Assembly: GCA_963422775.4 (NCBI GenBank) | Contig: CAUJSJ030000184.1 | Coordinates: forward strand, 1-64,000 | Direction of reading: 5' to 3' | DNA length: 64,000 bases | Source of the DNA: Pelomonas sp963422775 | GTDB lineage: Bacteria; Pseudomonadota; Gammaproteobacteria; Burkholderiales; Burkholderiaceae_C | In this document: in pieces, positions 1 to 8,228 of the stretch | How the letters are laid out: each line of letters begins with the position of its first letter | Position numbering within the stretch: the stretch's first letter is position 1 | The notes under the pieces: generated by a model | The model's input: only the letters and a program-made list of their open reading frames with translations | Database searches by the model: none | Told to the model about the DNA's origin: nothing | Made by a program: the position numbers and the translations under genes

Positions 1-76
1 TGACGTCGAGGCGGCGCCGCGCGCACCGCCTGAAGGCGGGGAAGTGTACGGGCATACCCTGTGCTGCAATGCGCGC

Positions 77-793
77 ATGCCCAAGTCGCCCGCCCCGCTC
101 TACGAGCAGATCCGCCAGTTGATCGTTGCCGCCCTGGCCGCCGGCGAATGGCGGCCGGGCGATGCCCTGCCCAGCGAGGCCGCACTGGCCGAGCGCTTTC
201 ACGCCAGCCCGGGCACCGTCAGAAGGGCGCTGGACGAGTTGACGGCGGCCAATGTCGTCGAGCGCCGCCAGGGCAGCGGCACTTTCGTTGCGACGCACAC
301 GGCGCCGCGGGACGCCTTCCGCTTCCTGCGCCTCGTGGCCGACGACGGCGCCACCGGCTTCACGCGCGAGCTGGTGCATTGCCGGCGCGCGCGCGCCTCG
401 GCCGAGACGGCGCGCGCGCTGCACTTGCGAACCGCCGAGCAGGTCATCGAGGTTCGCCGGCTGCTGCTGCGCCGCGGGCAGGCCGTTGTGCTGGACGACC
501 TGTGGCTGCCGGAGCGGCATTTCCAGGGGCTGAACGCTGAAGTCATCAACGCCTACCCGGGCACGCTCTACGCGCTGTTCGAGGAGCGGTATCAGGTGCA
601 CATGGTGCGCGCCGAGGAAAAGCTGCGCGCCGTCGCTGCCGGCGCCGATGCCGCCGGACTGCTGGGCATGCAGGAGGGTGCCCCCTTGCTCAGCGTCGAA
701 CGCGTGGCCTACACCTATGGCGACCGACCGGTCGAATTGCGACGCGGGCTGTACCACACGCAGGCGGATCACTACCGCAATGAGTTGAACTGA
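77..793 (+). CDS. GntR/HutC-family transcriptional regulator
   Basis: A 238-residue regulator with an N-terminal winged helix-turn-helix (about residues 5-70, with the GntR pattern PGDALPSEAALAERF followed by S-GTVRRAL-EL) and a C-terminal UTRA ligand-binding domain (about 85-235). I start it at the ATG at 77, because family members begin with a short leader before LYEQI. An in-frame GTG at 44 would add 11 residues. It lies 93 bases upstream of sdhC on the same strand, the usual position of a GntR gene before sdhCDAB in Burkholderiales. It may therefore respond to a TCA-related or organic-acid effector, but the ligand cannot be read from the sequence. Confidence 0.9.
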   Translation: MPKSPAPLYEQIRQLIVAALAAGEWRPGDALPSEAALAERFHASPGTVRRALDELTAANVVERRQGSGTFVATHTAPRDAFRFLRLVADDGATGFTRELVHCRRARASAETARALHLRTAEQVIEVRRLLLRRGQAVVLDDLWLPERHFQGLNAEVINAYPGTLYALFEERYQVHMVRAEEKLRAVAAGADAAGLLGMQEGAPLLSVERVAYTYGDRPVELRRGLYHTQADHYRNELN

Positions 794-886
794 AACTGAC
801 AATGCCGCAGTGCAGCAAGTGCGAAGGACGGCAGGGATCTAGGCCCTAGAATCTTTCGGTTTCACACTGATTACGCAGGCTAGACC

Positions 887-1315
887 ATGACGGACAGCGC
901 CAAGGCAAGACCGGTTTACCGCAACATCCACGTTTCCCAGATCGTCAGTTACCGCCTCCCGCCTGCCGGCATCGTCTCCATCCTGCATCGCATCAGCGGC
1001 CTGCTGATGTTCGCGCTGCTGCCCTTCGTGGTCTGGATGCTGGACAACAGCCTCAGCTCGGAAATCTCCTTCGAGGCCTTCACGAATGTCTTCGTCGCCG
1101 GCGCTGCCGGCATCCCCGGCTGGTTCGTCAAGCTCGTGGCGCTGGGCCTGATCTGGGCCTATCTGCACCACTTCATTGCCGGCGTTCGCCATCTGTGGAT
1201 GGATGCGACGCACAGCGTCAGCAAGGCCCAGGGCCACAGCTCGGCCGTCATCACGCTGGCCTTGAGCGTGCTGCTGACGTTGGCGCTGGGCGCCAAGCTG
1301 TTTGGCTTGTACTGA
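887..1315 (+). CDS. sdhC: succinate dehydrogenase cytochrome b556 subunit
   Basis: A 142-residue membrane anchor of succinate:quinone oxidoreductase (complex II). Three hydrophobic helices are visible (about residues 30-50, 75-100 and 115-140). The family signature HRISGLLMF sits near residue 30, and the haem-ligand region has the pattern HHF-AGVRHLWMD near residue 90. It is the first gene of sdhCDAB and is followed after 23 bases by sdhD. SdhC and SdhD together bind haem b and ubiquinone in the inner membrane. Confidence 0.96.
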   Translation: MTDSAKARPVYRNIHVSQIVSYRLPPAGIVSILHRISGLLMFALLPFVVWMLDNSLSSEISFEAFTNVFVAGAAGIPGWFVKLVALGLIWAYLHHFIAGVRHLWMDATHSVSKAQGHSSAVITLALSVLLTLALGAKLFGLY

Positions 1316-1338
1316 ACCTCTCCAGAAGGAAAACAACA

Positions 1339-1698
1339 ATGAGCACTTTTGGCTCCAAGCGCATCGTCGTGGGCGCGCACTACGGCCTGCGCGACTGGCT
1401 GGCCCAGCGTGTCACGGCCGTGCTGATGGCCTTGTTCACCATCGTCTTGCTCGCGCAGCTGCTGATGCCCGGCGCGCTGGGCTATGACCGCTGGGCGGCG
1501 ATCTTCTCGCATCAGTGGATGAAGGTGTTGAGCTTCGTCACCATCCTCGCGCTGGCTTATCACGCCTGGGTGGGTGTGCGCGACATCTGGATGGACTACG
1601 TGAAGCCGGTCGGCATCCGACTGGCCCTGCAAGTGTTTTCGATTGTTTGGTTGCTGGGTTGCGCCGGTTGGGCGATCCAGGTGCTGTGGAGACTGTGA
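1339..1698 (+). CDS. sdhD: succinate dehydrogenase hydrophobic membrane anchor subunit
   Basis: A 119-residue second membrane anchor of complex II with three transmembrane helices. The motifs RVTAVLMAL (near residue 25) and HAWVGVRDIWMDYVKP (near 75-90) are typical of proteobacterial SdhD. The ATG at 1339 follows the purine-rich ribosome site AGAAGGAAAACAAC. The longer open frame upstream overlaps sdhC and is not used. Its TGA shares bases with the ATG of sdhA, so the two are translationally coupled. Confidence 0.95.
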   Translation: MSTFGSKRIVVGAHYGLRDWLAQRVTAVLMALFTIVLLAQLLMPGALGYDRWAAIFSHQWMKVLSFVTILALAYHAWVGVRDIWMDYVKPVGIRLALQVFSIVWLLGCAGWAIQVLWRL

Positions 1699-3491
1699 TG
1701 ACGGTGGCAAAGGTTTCGACCCGCAAGTTCGACGTGGTCATCGTCGGGGCCGGCGGCTCCGGCATGCGCGCCTCGCTGCAACTGGCGTTGGCCGGCTTGA
1801 ACGTGGCCGTGCTGTCCAAGGTCTTCCCGACCCGCTCGCACACCGTCGCCGCGCAGGGCGGCATCGGCGCCTCCCTGGGCAACATGAGCGAGGACAACTG
1901 GCACTACCACTTCTTCGACACCGTCAAGGGTTCGGACTGGCTGGGCGACCAGGACGCCATCGAGTTCATGTGCCGCGAAGCGCCCAAGGTCGTCTACGAG
2001 CTCGAGCACTTCGGCATGCCGTTTGACCGCAATGCCGACGGCACCATCTACCAGCGCCCTTTTGGCGGCCACACGGCCAACTACGGTGAGAAGCCCGTGC
2101 AGCGCGCCTGCGCCGCGGCCGACCGCACCGGCCACGCGATGCTGCACACGCTGTACCAGCAGAACGTCAAGGCGCGCACGAACTTCTTCGTCGAGTGGAT
2201 GGCGCTGGACCTGATCCGCGACGCCGAAGGCGATGTGGTCGGCGTCACCGCGCTGGAGATGGAGACCGGCGAGGTCCACATCCTGCAGGGCAAGACCGTG
2301 CTGCTGGCCACCGGCGGCGCCGGGCGCATTTTCGCGGCCAGCACCAATGCCTTCATCAACACCGGCGACGGCCTGGGCATGGCGGCGCGCGCCGGCATTC
2401 CGCTGGAAGACATGGAGTTCTGGCAGTTCCACCCGACCGGCGTGCACAACGCCGGCGTGCTGCTGACCGAAGGCTGCCGTGGCGAAGGCGCCATCCTGCG
2501 CAACGCCAACGGCGAGCGCTTCATGGAGCGCTACGCACCCACGTTGAAGGACCTGGCGCCACGCGACTTCGTGTCGCGCTGCATGGACCAGGAGATCAAG
2601 GAAGGTCGCGGCTGTGGTCCCAACAAGGACTACATCAACCTCGACATGACCCACCTGGGCGCCGACACCATTGCCAAGCGCCTGCCCTCGGTGCTGGAGA
2701 TCGGCCACAACTTCGCCAACGTCGACATCACCAAGGAACCGATTCCCGTGGTGCCGACGATCCACTACCAGATGGGTGGCATCCCCACCAACATCCACGG
2801 TCAGGTGGTGGTGCCCAAGGACGGCAAGCCCAACGAGATCGTCAAGGGCCTGTACGCCGTGGGCGAATGCGCCTGCGTCAGCGTGCACGGCGCCAACCGC
2901 CTGGGCACCAACTCGCTGCTGGACCTGCTGGTGTTCGGCCGCGCGGCCGGCAACCACCTCGTGGAAGCCAACCTCGGCAAGCAGTTGCACAAGGCGCTGC
3001 CGGCCGATGCCGCCGACCGTTCGCTGGCCCGCCTGGCGCGCCTGGACAACAGCACCAGCGGCGAATACGCCCAGGACGTGGCCAACGACCTGCGCGCTGC
3101 GATGCAGCAGCATGCCGGCGTGTTCCGCACCCAGGCCATGCTGAACGAAGGCGTGACCCAGATCGCCGCGATTGCGGAGCGGGTCAAGAACATCACGCTT
3201 AAGGACAAGTCCAAGGTCTTCAACACGGCGCGCATCGAGGCGCTGGAAGTGGAGAACCTGATCGAGGCGGCGCAAGCCACCATCGTCTCGGCGGCGGCCC
3301 GCACTGAAAGCCGCGGCGCCCACACGGTGAACGACTACGGCGACACGCCGGCCCACCCCAACGGCCGCAACGACGAACAGTGGATGAAACACACGCTGTG
3401 GTACGCCGAGGGCAACCGGCTGGACTACAAGCCGGTCAACCTCAAGCCGCTGACCGTGGACTCGATTCCTCCGAAGGTCCGGACCTTCTGA
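1698..3491 (+). CDS. sdhA: succinate dehydrogenase flavoprotein subunit
   Basis: A 597-residue FAD subunit that oxidises succinate to fumarate. It has the dinucleotide-binding GAGGSGMRASL motif at about residues 17-27 and the covalent-FAD histidine in TRSHT (His48). Further on are the HPTG substrate motif and the C-terminal domain with RTESRGAH. The ATG overlaps the sdhD stop by one base. The length is normal for the family. It passes electrons to the iron-sulfur subunit encoded next. Confidence 0.97.
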   Translation: MTVAKVSTRKFDVVIVGAGGSGMRASLQLALAGLNVAVLSKVFPTRSHTVAAQGGIGASLGNMSEDNWHYHFFDTVKGSDWLGDQDAIEFMCREAPKVVYELEHFGMPFDRNADGTIYQRPFGGHTANYGEKPVQRACAAADRTGHAMLHTLYQQNVKARTNFFVEWMALDLIRDAEGDVVGVTALEMETGEVHILQGKTVLLATGGAGRIFAASTNAFINTGDGLGMAARAGIPLEDMEFWQFHPTGVHNAGVLLTEGCRGEGAILRNANGERFMERYAPTLKDLAPRDFVSRCMDQEIKEGRGCGPNKDYINLDMTHLGADTIAKRLPSVLEIGHNFANVDITKEPIPVVPTIHYQMGGIPTNIHGQVVVPKDGKPNEIVKGLYAVGECACVSVHGANRLGTNSLLDLLVFGRAAGNHLVEANLGKQLHKALPADAADRSLARLARLDNSTSGEYAQDVANDLRAAMQQHAGVFRTQAMLNEGVTQIAAIAERVKNITLKDKSKVFNTARIEALEVENLIEAAQATIVSAAARTESRGAHTVNDYGDTPAHPNGRNDEQWMKHTLWYAEGNRLDYKPVNLKPLTVDSIPPKVRTF

Positions 3492-3510
3492 CGACCTTCT
3501 GATGACCTTG

Positions 3511-3550
3511 CGGGACAGACCGCCCGAGCGAAGCGAGTCGCTCTGTCCCC
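3511..3550. repeat. intercistronic hairpin between sdhA and sdhB
   Basis: The 80-base gap between sdhA and sdhB holds a strong inverted repeat: GGGACAGA at 3512-3519 pairs with TCTGTCCC at 3542-3549. An alternative inner stem is GAGCGA (3526-3531) with TCGCTC (3538-3543). There is no T tract, so it is unlikely to be a strong terminator. It may act as an mRNA processing or stability element, or be a small dispersed GAGCGAAGCGAG-type repeat. Confidence 0.5.
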
Positions 3551-3571
3551 AACTGACTAGGAAACTGATCC

Positions 3572-4274
3572 ATGAAGCGCACCTTCCAGATTTACCGCTA
3601 CGACCCGGACAAGGACGGCAAGCCGTACATGCAGACCCTCGAGGTCGAGCTGGACGGCACCGAGCGCATGTTGCTGGACGCCCTGAACAAGCTCAAGGCC
3701 GTAGATCCCAGCCTGTCCTTCCGCCGCTCCTGCCGCGAAGGCGTGTGCGGCTCGGATGCGATGAACATCAACGGCAAGAACGGCCTGGCGTGCCTCACGA
3801 ACATGCGCACGCTGCCGGGCACCATCGTGCTGAAACCCCTGCCGGGGCCTGCCCGTCGTGCGCGACCTCATCGTCGACATGACGCAGTTCTTCAAGCAGT
3901 ACCACTCGATCAAGCCCTACCTCGTCAACGACAACATTCCGCCCGAGACCGAGCGGCTGCAGTCGCCCGAGGAGCGCGACGAGCTCAACGGCCTGTACGA
4001 GTGCATCCTGTGCGCGAGCTGCTCCACGAGCTGCCCGAGCTTCTGGTGGAACCCGGACAAGTTCGTCGGCCCGGCTGGCCTGTTGCAGGCCTACCGCTTC
4101 ATCGCCGACAGCCGCGACGAAGCGACAGCCGAACGCCTGGACAACCTCGAGGATCCGTACCGTCTGTTCCGCTGCCACACGATCATGAACTGCGTGGACG
4201 TCTGCCCCAAGGGCCTGAACCCCACGAAGGCCATCGGCAAGATCAAGGAACTGATGGTCCGCCGCGCGGTCTGA
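3572..4274 (+). pseudogene. sdhB: succinate dehydrogenase iron-sulfur subunit, frameshifted in this sequence
   Basis: This is the iron-sulfur subunit carrying electrons from SdhA to quinone. Frame 1 from the ATG at 3572 encodes the N-terminal half with the [2Fe-2S] motif SCREGVCGSDAM. The other half, with the [4Fe-4S]/[3Fe-4S] motifs CILCASCSTSCPSFWW and CHTIMNCVDVCPKGLNP, lies in another frame ending at 4274. The break is in the run GGGG at 3844-3847. Removing one G restores the expected LPGLPVVRDLIVDM and a protein of about 233 residues. Complex II is important for aerobic growth and the rest of the gene is well conserved, so a sequencing error in the homopolymer is the likeliest cause. A true frameshift is possible. 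Confidence 0.9.
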
Positions 4275-4276
4275 CG

Positions 4277-4552
4277 ATGGCTGAAGCAGTACAGGCTTTC
4301 ATCGACGAGCGCGCACTGTCCAAGCTGCGCTGGCGCTGCCGTCGGGGCCTGCTGGAGAACGACCTCTTCATCGAACGATTCTTTACGCGCCATGCCGAAG
4401 CCGGCATCAGCGTCGCGCAAGCCGAGGGGCTGACGATGTTGATGGACCTGGGCGACAACGACCTTCTGGATCTGTTACTGCGCCGCAAGGAGCCGAGTGG
4501 TGAAATCGACACCACGGCCGTGCGGGGCGTGCTCGCCGATCTGCGCACCTGA
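4277..4552 (+). CDS. sdhE: FAD assembly factor SdhE (succinate dehydrogenase assembly factor 2)
   Basis: A 91-residue YgfY/SdhE family protein that promotes covalent flavinylation of SdhA. The family pattern is visible: LRWRCRRGLLENDLFIERF near the start (RGxxE is RGLLE), then L-MDLGDNDLLDLLLRR. It begins two bases after the sdhB stop and is the last gene of the complex II operon before gltA. Because of the sdhB frameshift, the N-terminal sdhB frame runs through into this gene and yields a false 326-residue fusion. The real start is the ATG at 4277. Confidence 0.93.
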   Translation: MAEAVQAFIDERALSKLRWRCRRGLLENDLFIERFFTRHAEAGISVAQAEGLTMLMDLGDNDLLDLLLRRKEPSGEIDTTAVRGVLADLRT

Positions 4553-4587
4553 TTCCTCAGTTTTTCAAAGCCTCAAAGGACTGCACC

Positions 4588-5898
4588 ATGACCCCGTCCG
4601 ACGTGAAAGCCACCCTGTCGTTCTCCGACGGCAGCCCCTCGATGGACCTGCCCCTGTACAAGGGCAGCATCGGCCCGGATGTCATTGACATCCGCAAGCT
4701 CTACGCGCAGACCGGCAAGTTCACCTACGACCCCGGCTTCCTGAGCACGGCGTCGTGCAACTCGACCATCACCTACATCGACGGCGACAAGGGCGAACTG
4801 CTGTACCGCGGCTACCCCATCGACCAGCTGGCGGTGAACTGCGACTACCTCGAAACCTGCTACCTGCTGCTGTACGGCGAGCTGCCAAACGAGAGCCAGA
4901 AGGCCAACTTCGAAGACCGTGTGATGCACCACACCATGGTCAACGAGCAGATGCAGTTCTTCCTGCGGGGTTTTCGCCGTGACGCCCACCCGATGGCCGT
5001 CATGACGGGCCTGGTGGGTGCGATGTCTTCGTTCTATCACGACAGCACCGACATCAATAACCCCGAGCACCGCGAGATCTCGGCGATTCGTCTGATCGCC
5101 AAGATGCCCACGCTGGTGTCGATGGCCTACAAGTACACCATCGGCCAGCCCTACATCTATCCGCAGAACGACCTCAGCTATGCCGGCAACTTCATGCGAA
5201 TGATGTTTGCCACGCCCTGCGAGGACTACAAGCCCAACGACGTGCTGGTGCGCGCGATGGACCGCATCTTCACGCTGCACGCCGACCACGAGCAGAACGC
5301 GTCCACCTCGACGGTGCGCCTGTGCGGCTCGTCCGGCACCAACCCGTTCGCGGCCATCGCGGCCGGCGTGGCCTGCCTGTGGGGCCCAGCTCACGGCGGT
5401 GCCAACGAAGCCGCGCTGAACATGCTGGGCGACATCCAGAAGCAGGGCGGCGTTGCCCGCATCGGTGAGTTCGTCAACAAGGTCAAGGACAAGAACTCCG
5501 GCGTCAAGCTGATGGGTTTCGGTCACCGCGTCTACAAGAACTACGACCCGCGCGCCAAGCTGATGCGCGAGACCTGCCACGAGGTGCTGGCCGAGCTGGG
5601 CCTGGAAAACGACCCGCTGTTCGAACTGGCGATGAAGCTGGAAAAGATCGCGCTGGAAGACGAGTATTTCGTCGCTCGCAAGCTCTACCCGAACGTCGAC
5701 TTCTACTCGGGCATCGTTCAGCGCGCCATCGGCATCCCGGTGCCGCTGTTCACGGCCATCTTCGCGCTGGCCCGCACGGTGGGATGGATCGCCCAGCTCA
5801 ATGAGATGATCGGCGACCCCGAGTACAAGATCGGCCGCCCGCGCCAGCTGTTCGTCGGCGCCACGCCGCGCGACGTCAAGCCCATCGGCCAGCGCTGA
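4588..5898 (+). CDS. gltA: citrate synthase (type II)
   Basis: A 436-residue citrate synthase condensing oxaloacetate and acetyl-CoA. Length and N-terminal domain fit the large Gram-negative hexameric type. The signatures seen are GFGHRVYKNYDPRA (catalytic His region, about residues 310-325), the upstream catalytic-region stretch around LHADHEQNAS, and the active-site Asp region near VDFYSGIV. It follows sdhE after 35 bases and is closed by a strong terminator, so it probably forms the end of the sdh operon. Confidence 0.97.
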   Translation: MTPSDVKATLSFSDGSPSMDLPLYKGSIGPDVIDIRKLYAQTGKFTYDPGFLSTASCNSTITYIDGDKGELLYRGYPIDQLAVNCDYLETCYLLLYGELPNESQKANFEDRVMHHTMVNEQMQFFLRGFRRDAHPMAVMTGLVGAMSSFYHDSTDINNPEHREISAIRLIAKMPTLVSMAYKYTIGQPYIYPQNDLSYAGNFMRMMFATPCEDYKPNDVLVRAMDRIFTLHADHEQNASTSTVRLCGSSGTNPFAAIAAGVACLWGPAHGGANEAALNMLGDIQKQGGVARIGEFVNKVKDKNSGVKLMGFGHRVYKNYDPRAKLMRETCHEVLAELGLENDPLFELAMKLEKIALEDEYFVARKLYPNVDFYSGIVQRAIGIPVPLFTAIFALARTVGWIAQLNEMIGDPEYKIGRPRQLFVGATPRDVKPIGQR

Positions 5899-5918
5899 TC
5901 CGCTCACGCCTCACCGCG

Positions 5919-5946
5919 AACCCCTCGGTCCCCCGAGGGGTTCTTT
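5919..5946 (+). terminator. rho-independent terminator after gltA
   Basis: A perfect 10-base stem AACCCCTCGG / CCGAGGGGTT (5919-5928 and 5933-5942) with a TCCC loop is followed by CTTT. It lies 20 bases after the gltA stop and ends the sdh-gltA unit. Confidence 0.85.
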
Positions 5947-5961
5947 CATTTCGGAGACTCG

Positions 5962-6879
5962 ATGTCGGCACCTGAGATCCTCGTCCTCGGCAGCGTCAAT
6001 CGCGACCTCATCGTGCATGCGCCGCGCCTGCCGCTGCCGGGCGAGACGCTGCGCGGCCAGCGCTTCGGCTCCTGCCTGGGCGGCAAGGGCGCCAACCAGG
6101 CAGTGGCCGCGGCGCGGCTCGGCGCGCGGGTGGCGCTCGCAGCGCGCGTAGGTATGCAGGAAAACGGCGCGGCGATGGTGGCGCAGCTGGCCGGCGAGGG
6201 CGTCGACACGCGCGCCATTGCCCAGCCCGCCGACGAGGTGCCGGGCGTGGCCCTCATCGTCGTCGGCGCCGAGGATGCGGAGAACCAGATCGTCACCGTG
6301 GCCGGCTCCAACGGCACGCTGCCGCTGGAGCAGGTCGAGGCGCTGGACATGGGCGGCCTGCGCTGGCTGGTCGCGCAGCAGGAGTTGCCGCTGGCGAGCG
6401 TTGCGCGTGCCTTCGAGCGCGCCCGCGCGGCCGATGTGAAGACGGTGCTGAACGCCGCGCCCTTCCGGCCCGGTAGCGAGAGCCTGCTGCCTCTGGTCGA
6501 CTTGCTCGTCGTCAACGCGCTCGAAGCGCAGGCACTGGTGACCATGCTGGGCGGCGGCGCGGCCGAGCCCGAAGTGTTGGCCCGAGCCTTGCGCGCCCAG
6601 GGACCGGCGGCCGTGCTCGTGTCGCTGGGCGCCGAGGGCCTGTGCTGGGTCGACGCCGAAGGGACGCGCCGCGTGCCGGCCCGCATCGTCAAGGCTGTCG
6701 ACACCGTGGGTGCTGGCGACACTCTCGTCGGCGCCCTCGTCACTGCGCTGGCCGAGGGCCAGTCGGTTGAAGACGCACTCGCCTTTGCCCAGGCCGCCGC
6801 GGCGCTGGCCGTTTCGCGCGCGGGCGTGCAGGACGCGATGCCGCGTCGCGACGAGGTCGAGCAGATGCTCAAGAACTGA
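5962..6879 (+). CDS. ribokinase-like PfkB-family carbohydrate kinase
   Basis: A 305-residue PfkB kinase most like ribokinase. The N-terminal signature LGSVNRDLIVHAPRLPLPGET and the GGKGANQAVAAARLGA motif (about residues 35-50) are ribokinase-type. The C-terminal ATP/anion-hole motif DTVGAGDTLVGAL carries the catalytic Asp. The ribosome site GGAG precedes the ATG at 5962. It is 20 bases upstream of a nucleoside-type deaminase, so ribose or a nucleoside-derived pentose is a reasonable substrate. Another sugar cannot be excluded from sequence alone. Confidence 0.88.
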   Translation: MSAPEILVLGSVNRDLIVHAPRLPLPGETLRGQRFGSCLGGKGANQAVAAARLGARVALAARVGMQENGAAMVAQLAGEGVDTRAIAQPADEVPGVALIVVGAEDAENQIVTVAGSNGTLPLEQVEALDMGGLRWLVAQQELPLASVARAFERARAADVKTVLNAAPFRPGSESLLPLVDLLVVNALEAQALVTMLGGGAAEPEVLARALRAQGPAAVLVSLGAEGLCWVDAEGTRRVPARIVKAVDTVGAGDTLVGALVTALAEGQSVEDALAFAQAAAALAVSRAGVQDAMPRRDEVEQMLKN

Positions 6880-6899
6880 ACTCACAAGGAGAACAAGAC

Positions 6900-8210
6900 A
6901 TGACCCAGACCCTGCTGCTCCCCCGCTGGCTGCTGACCATGAAGGCTGGCGAAGACACGCTGGAGAACCACGCGTTGCTCATCGACGGCGAGCGCATCGC
7001 GGCCATTGGCCCGCGCGATCAGATGCTGGCCCAGTACCCCCAGGCCGAGCGCGTCGAGCTGCCCGAGCAGATCCTGATCCCCGGGCTCATCAACGGCCAC
7101 GCCCACTCGGCCATGACGCTGCTGCGCGGCGTCGCCGACGACGTGCCGCTGATGGACTGGCTGCAGAACCACATCTGGCCGCTGGAGAAGAAGTGGGTCA
7201 GCGAGGCCTGGACCTACCTCGGCTCCAAGCTGGCGGCCGCCGAAGGCCTGCGCAGCGGCACGACCTACATCAACGACATGTACTTCTTCCCGACCGCGAT
7301 GGCCCGTGCCGCCGTGGATTCGGGCGTGCGAGCCGCCGTGTCGATGAACGTCATCGACTTCCCGACGGGCTATGCCAGCGGCCCGGACGACTACATCGCC
7401 AAGGGCATCGCCGCCTATGAGCAGTACAAGGGCGAGAAGCTGCTGGACTGGACCAGCGCGCCGCATGCGCCCTACACGGTCTCGGATGAGACCTTCATCA
7501 AGCTGCGCGATCTGGCCGAGAAGCTCGACATCCAGATGCACTGCCACATCCACGAGACGGCCGGCGAGGTGAGCGATGGCCTGAAGGCCCATGGCGTGCG
7601 CCCCATCGAGCGCCTGGACAAGCTGGGCCTGTTCAACGAACGCATGATCGCCGTGCACATGGTCCACCTGGACGAGGCCGAGATCGAGCTGATGGCGAAG
7701 AAGGGCGTGCACCTCGTGCACAACCCGAACTCCAACCTGAAGCTGGCCTCGGGCGTCATGCCGCTGAGGGCGCTGGAGGCTGCCGGCGTCAACACCATCC
7801 TCGGCACCGACGGCGCCGCGTCCAACAACCGCCTCGACATGTTCGGCGAGATCCGCTCGGCCGCGCTGCTGGCCAAGGGCATCACCGGTGATCCGACTGT
7901 GGCCACGGCGCGCACCGCGCTGGAGATGGCGACCATCCGCGCCGCCAAGGCCATGGGCCGTGCCGACGACCTGGGCTCGCTGGAAGTAGGCAAGCTGGCC
8001 GACGTCGTCGCCGTGTCGCTGGACAGCCTCGAATGCCAGCCGGTCTACAACGCCGCGGCGCAGCTCGTCTACGTGGCCGGCCGCGAACACGTCAGCAACG
8101 TGTGGGTCGGCGGCCGCCAGGTGCTGCGCGACCGCCAGCCGACGACCGTCGACGTACCGGCTCTGCTTGCTGAGGTGCGCGACGTCGTCGGCCGCATGCA
8201 GGCCGGCTGA
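6900..8210 (+). CDS. mtaD: TRZ/ATZ-family amidohydrolase, probable 5'-methylthioadenosine/S-adenosylhomocysteine deaminase
   Basis: A 436-residue metal-dependent amidohydrolase with the Zn-binding HxH in GLINGHAHSAM (His67, His69). A second metal/substrate cluster, MHCHIHETAGE, is near residue 220, and the GTDGAASNNRLDMFGEI motif near residue 305 is shared by MTA/SAH deaminases and related aminohydrolases. The start is preceded by AAGGAGAACAAGAC. It appears co-transcribed with the ribokinase-like gene, which suits nucleoside salvage. The exact substrate (MTA, SAH, adenosine or another aminopurine) is inferred. Confidence 0.85.
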   Translation: MTQTLLLPRWLLTMKAGEDTLENHALLIDGERIAAIGPRDQMLAQYPQAERVELPEQILIPGLINGHAHSAMTLLRGVADDVPLMDWLQNHIWPLEKKWVSEAWTYLGSKLAAAEGLRSGTTYINDMYFFPTAMARAAVDSGVRAAVSMNVIDFPTGYASGPDDYIAKGIAAYEQYKGEKLLDWTSAPHAPYTVSDETFIKLRDLAEKLDIQMHCHIHETAGEVSDGLKAHGVRPIERLDKLGLFNERMIAVHMVHLDEAEIELMAKKGVHLVHNPNSNLKLASGVMPLRALEAAGVNTILGTDGAASNNRLDMFGEIRSAALLAKGITGDPTVATARTALEMATIRAAKAMGRADDLGSLEVGKLADVVAVSLDSLECQPVYNAAAQLVYVAGREHVSNVWVGGRQVLRDRQPTTVDVPALLAEVRDVVGRMQAG

Positions 8211-8228
8211 CGACGTCGCTGCGAGCCG

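Noticed and set aside
1596..3392. 598-codon minus-strand open frame opposite sdhA
   Set aside because: Antisense shadow of sdhA with low-complexity composition and no ribosome site or homologous pattern.
3572..4552. Apparent 326-residue fusion of sdhB and SdhE
   Set aside because: It results from the one-base frameshift at 3844-3847; between the two real parts the translation is unrelated Arg/Pro-rich sequence.
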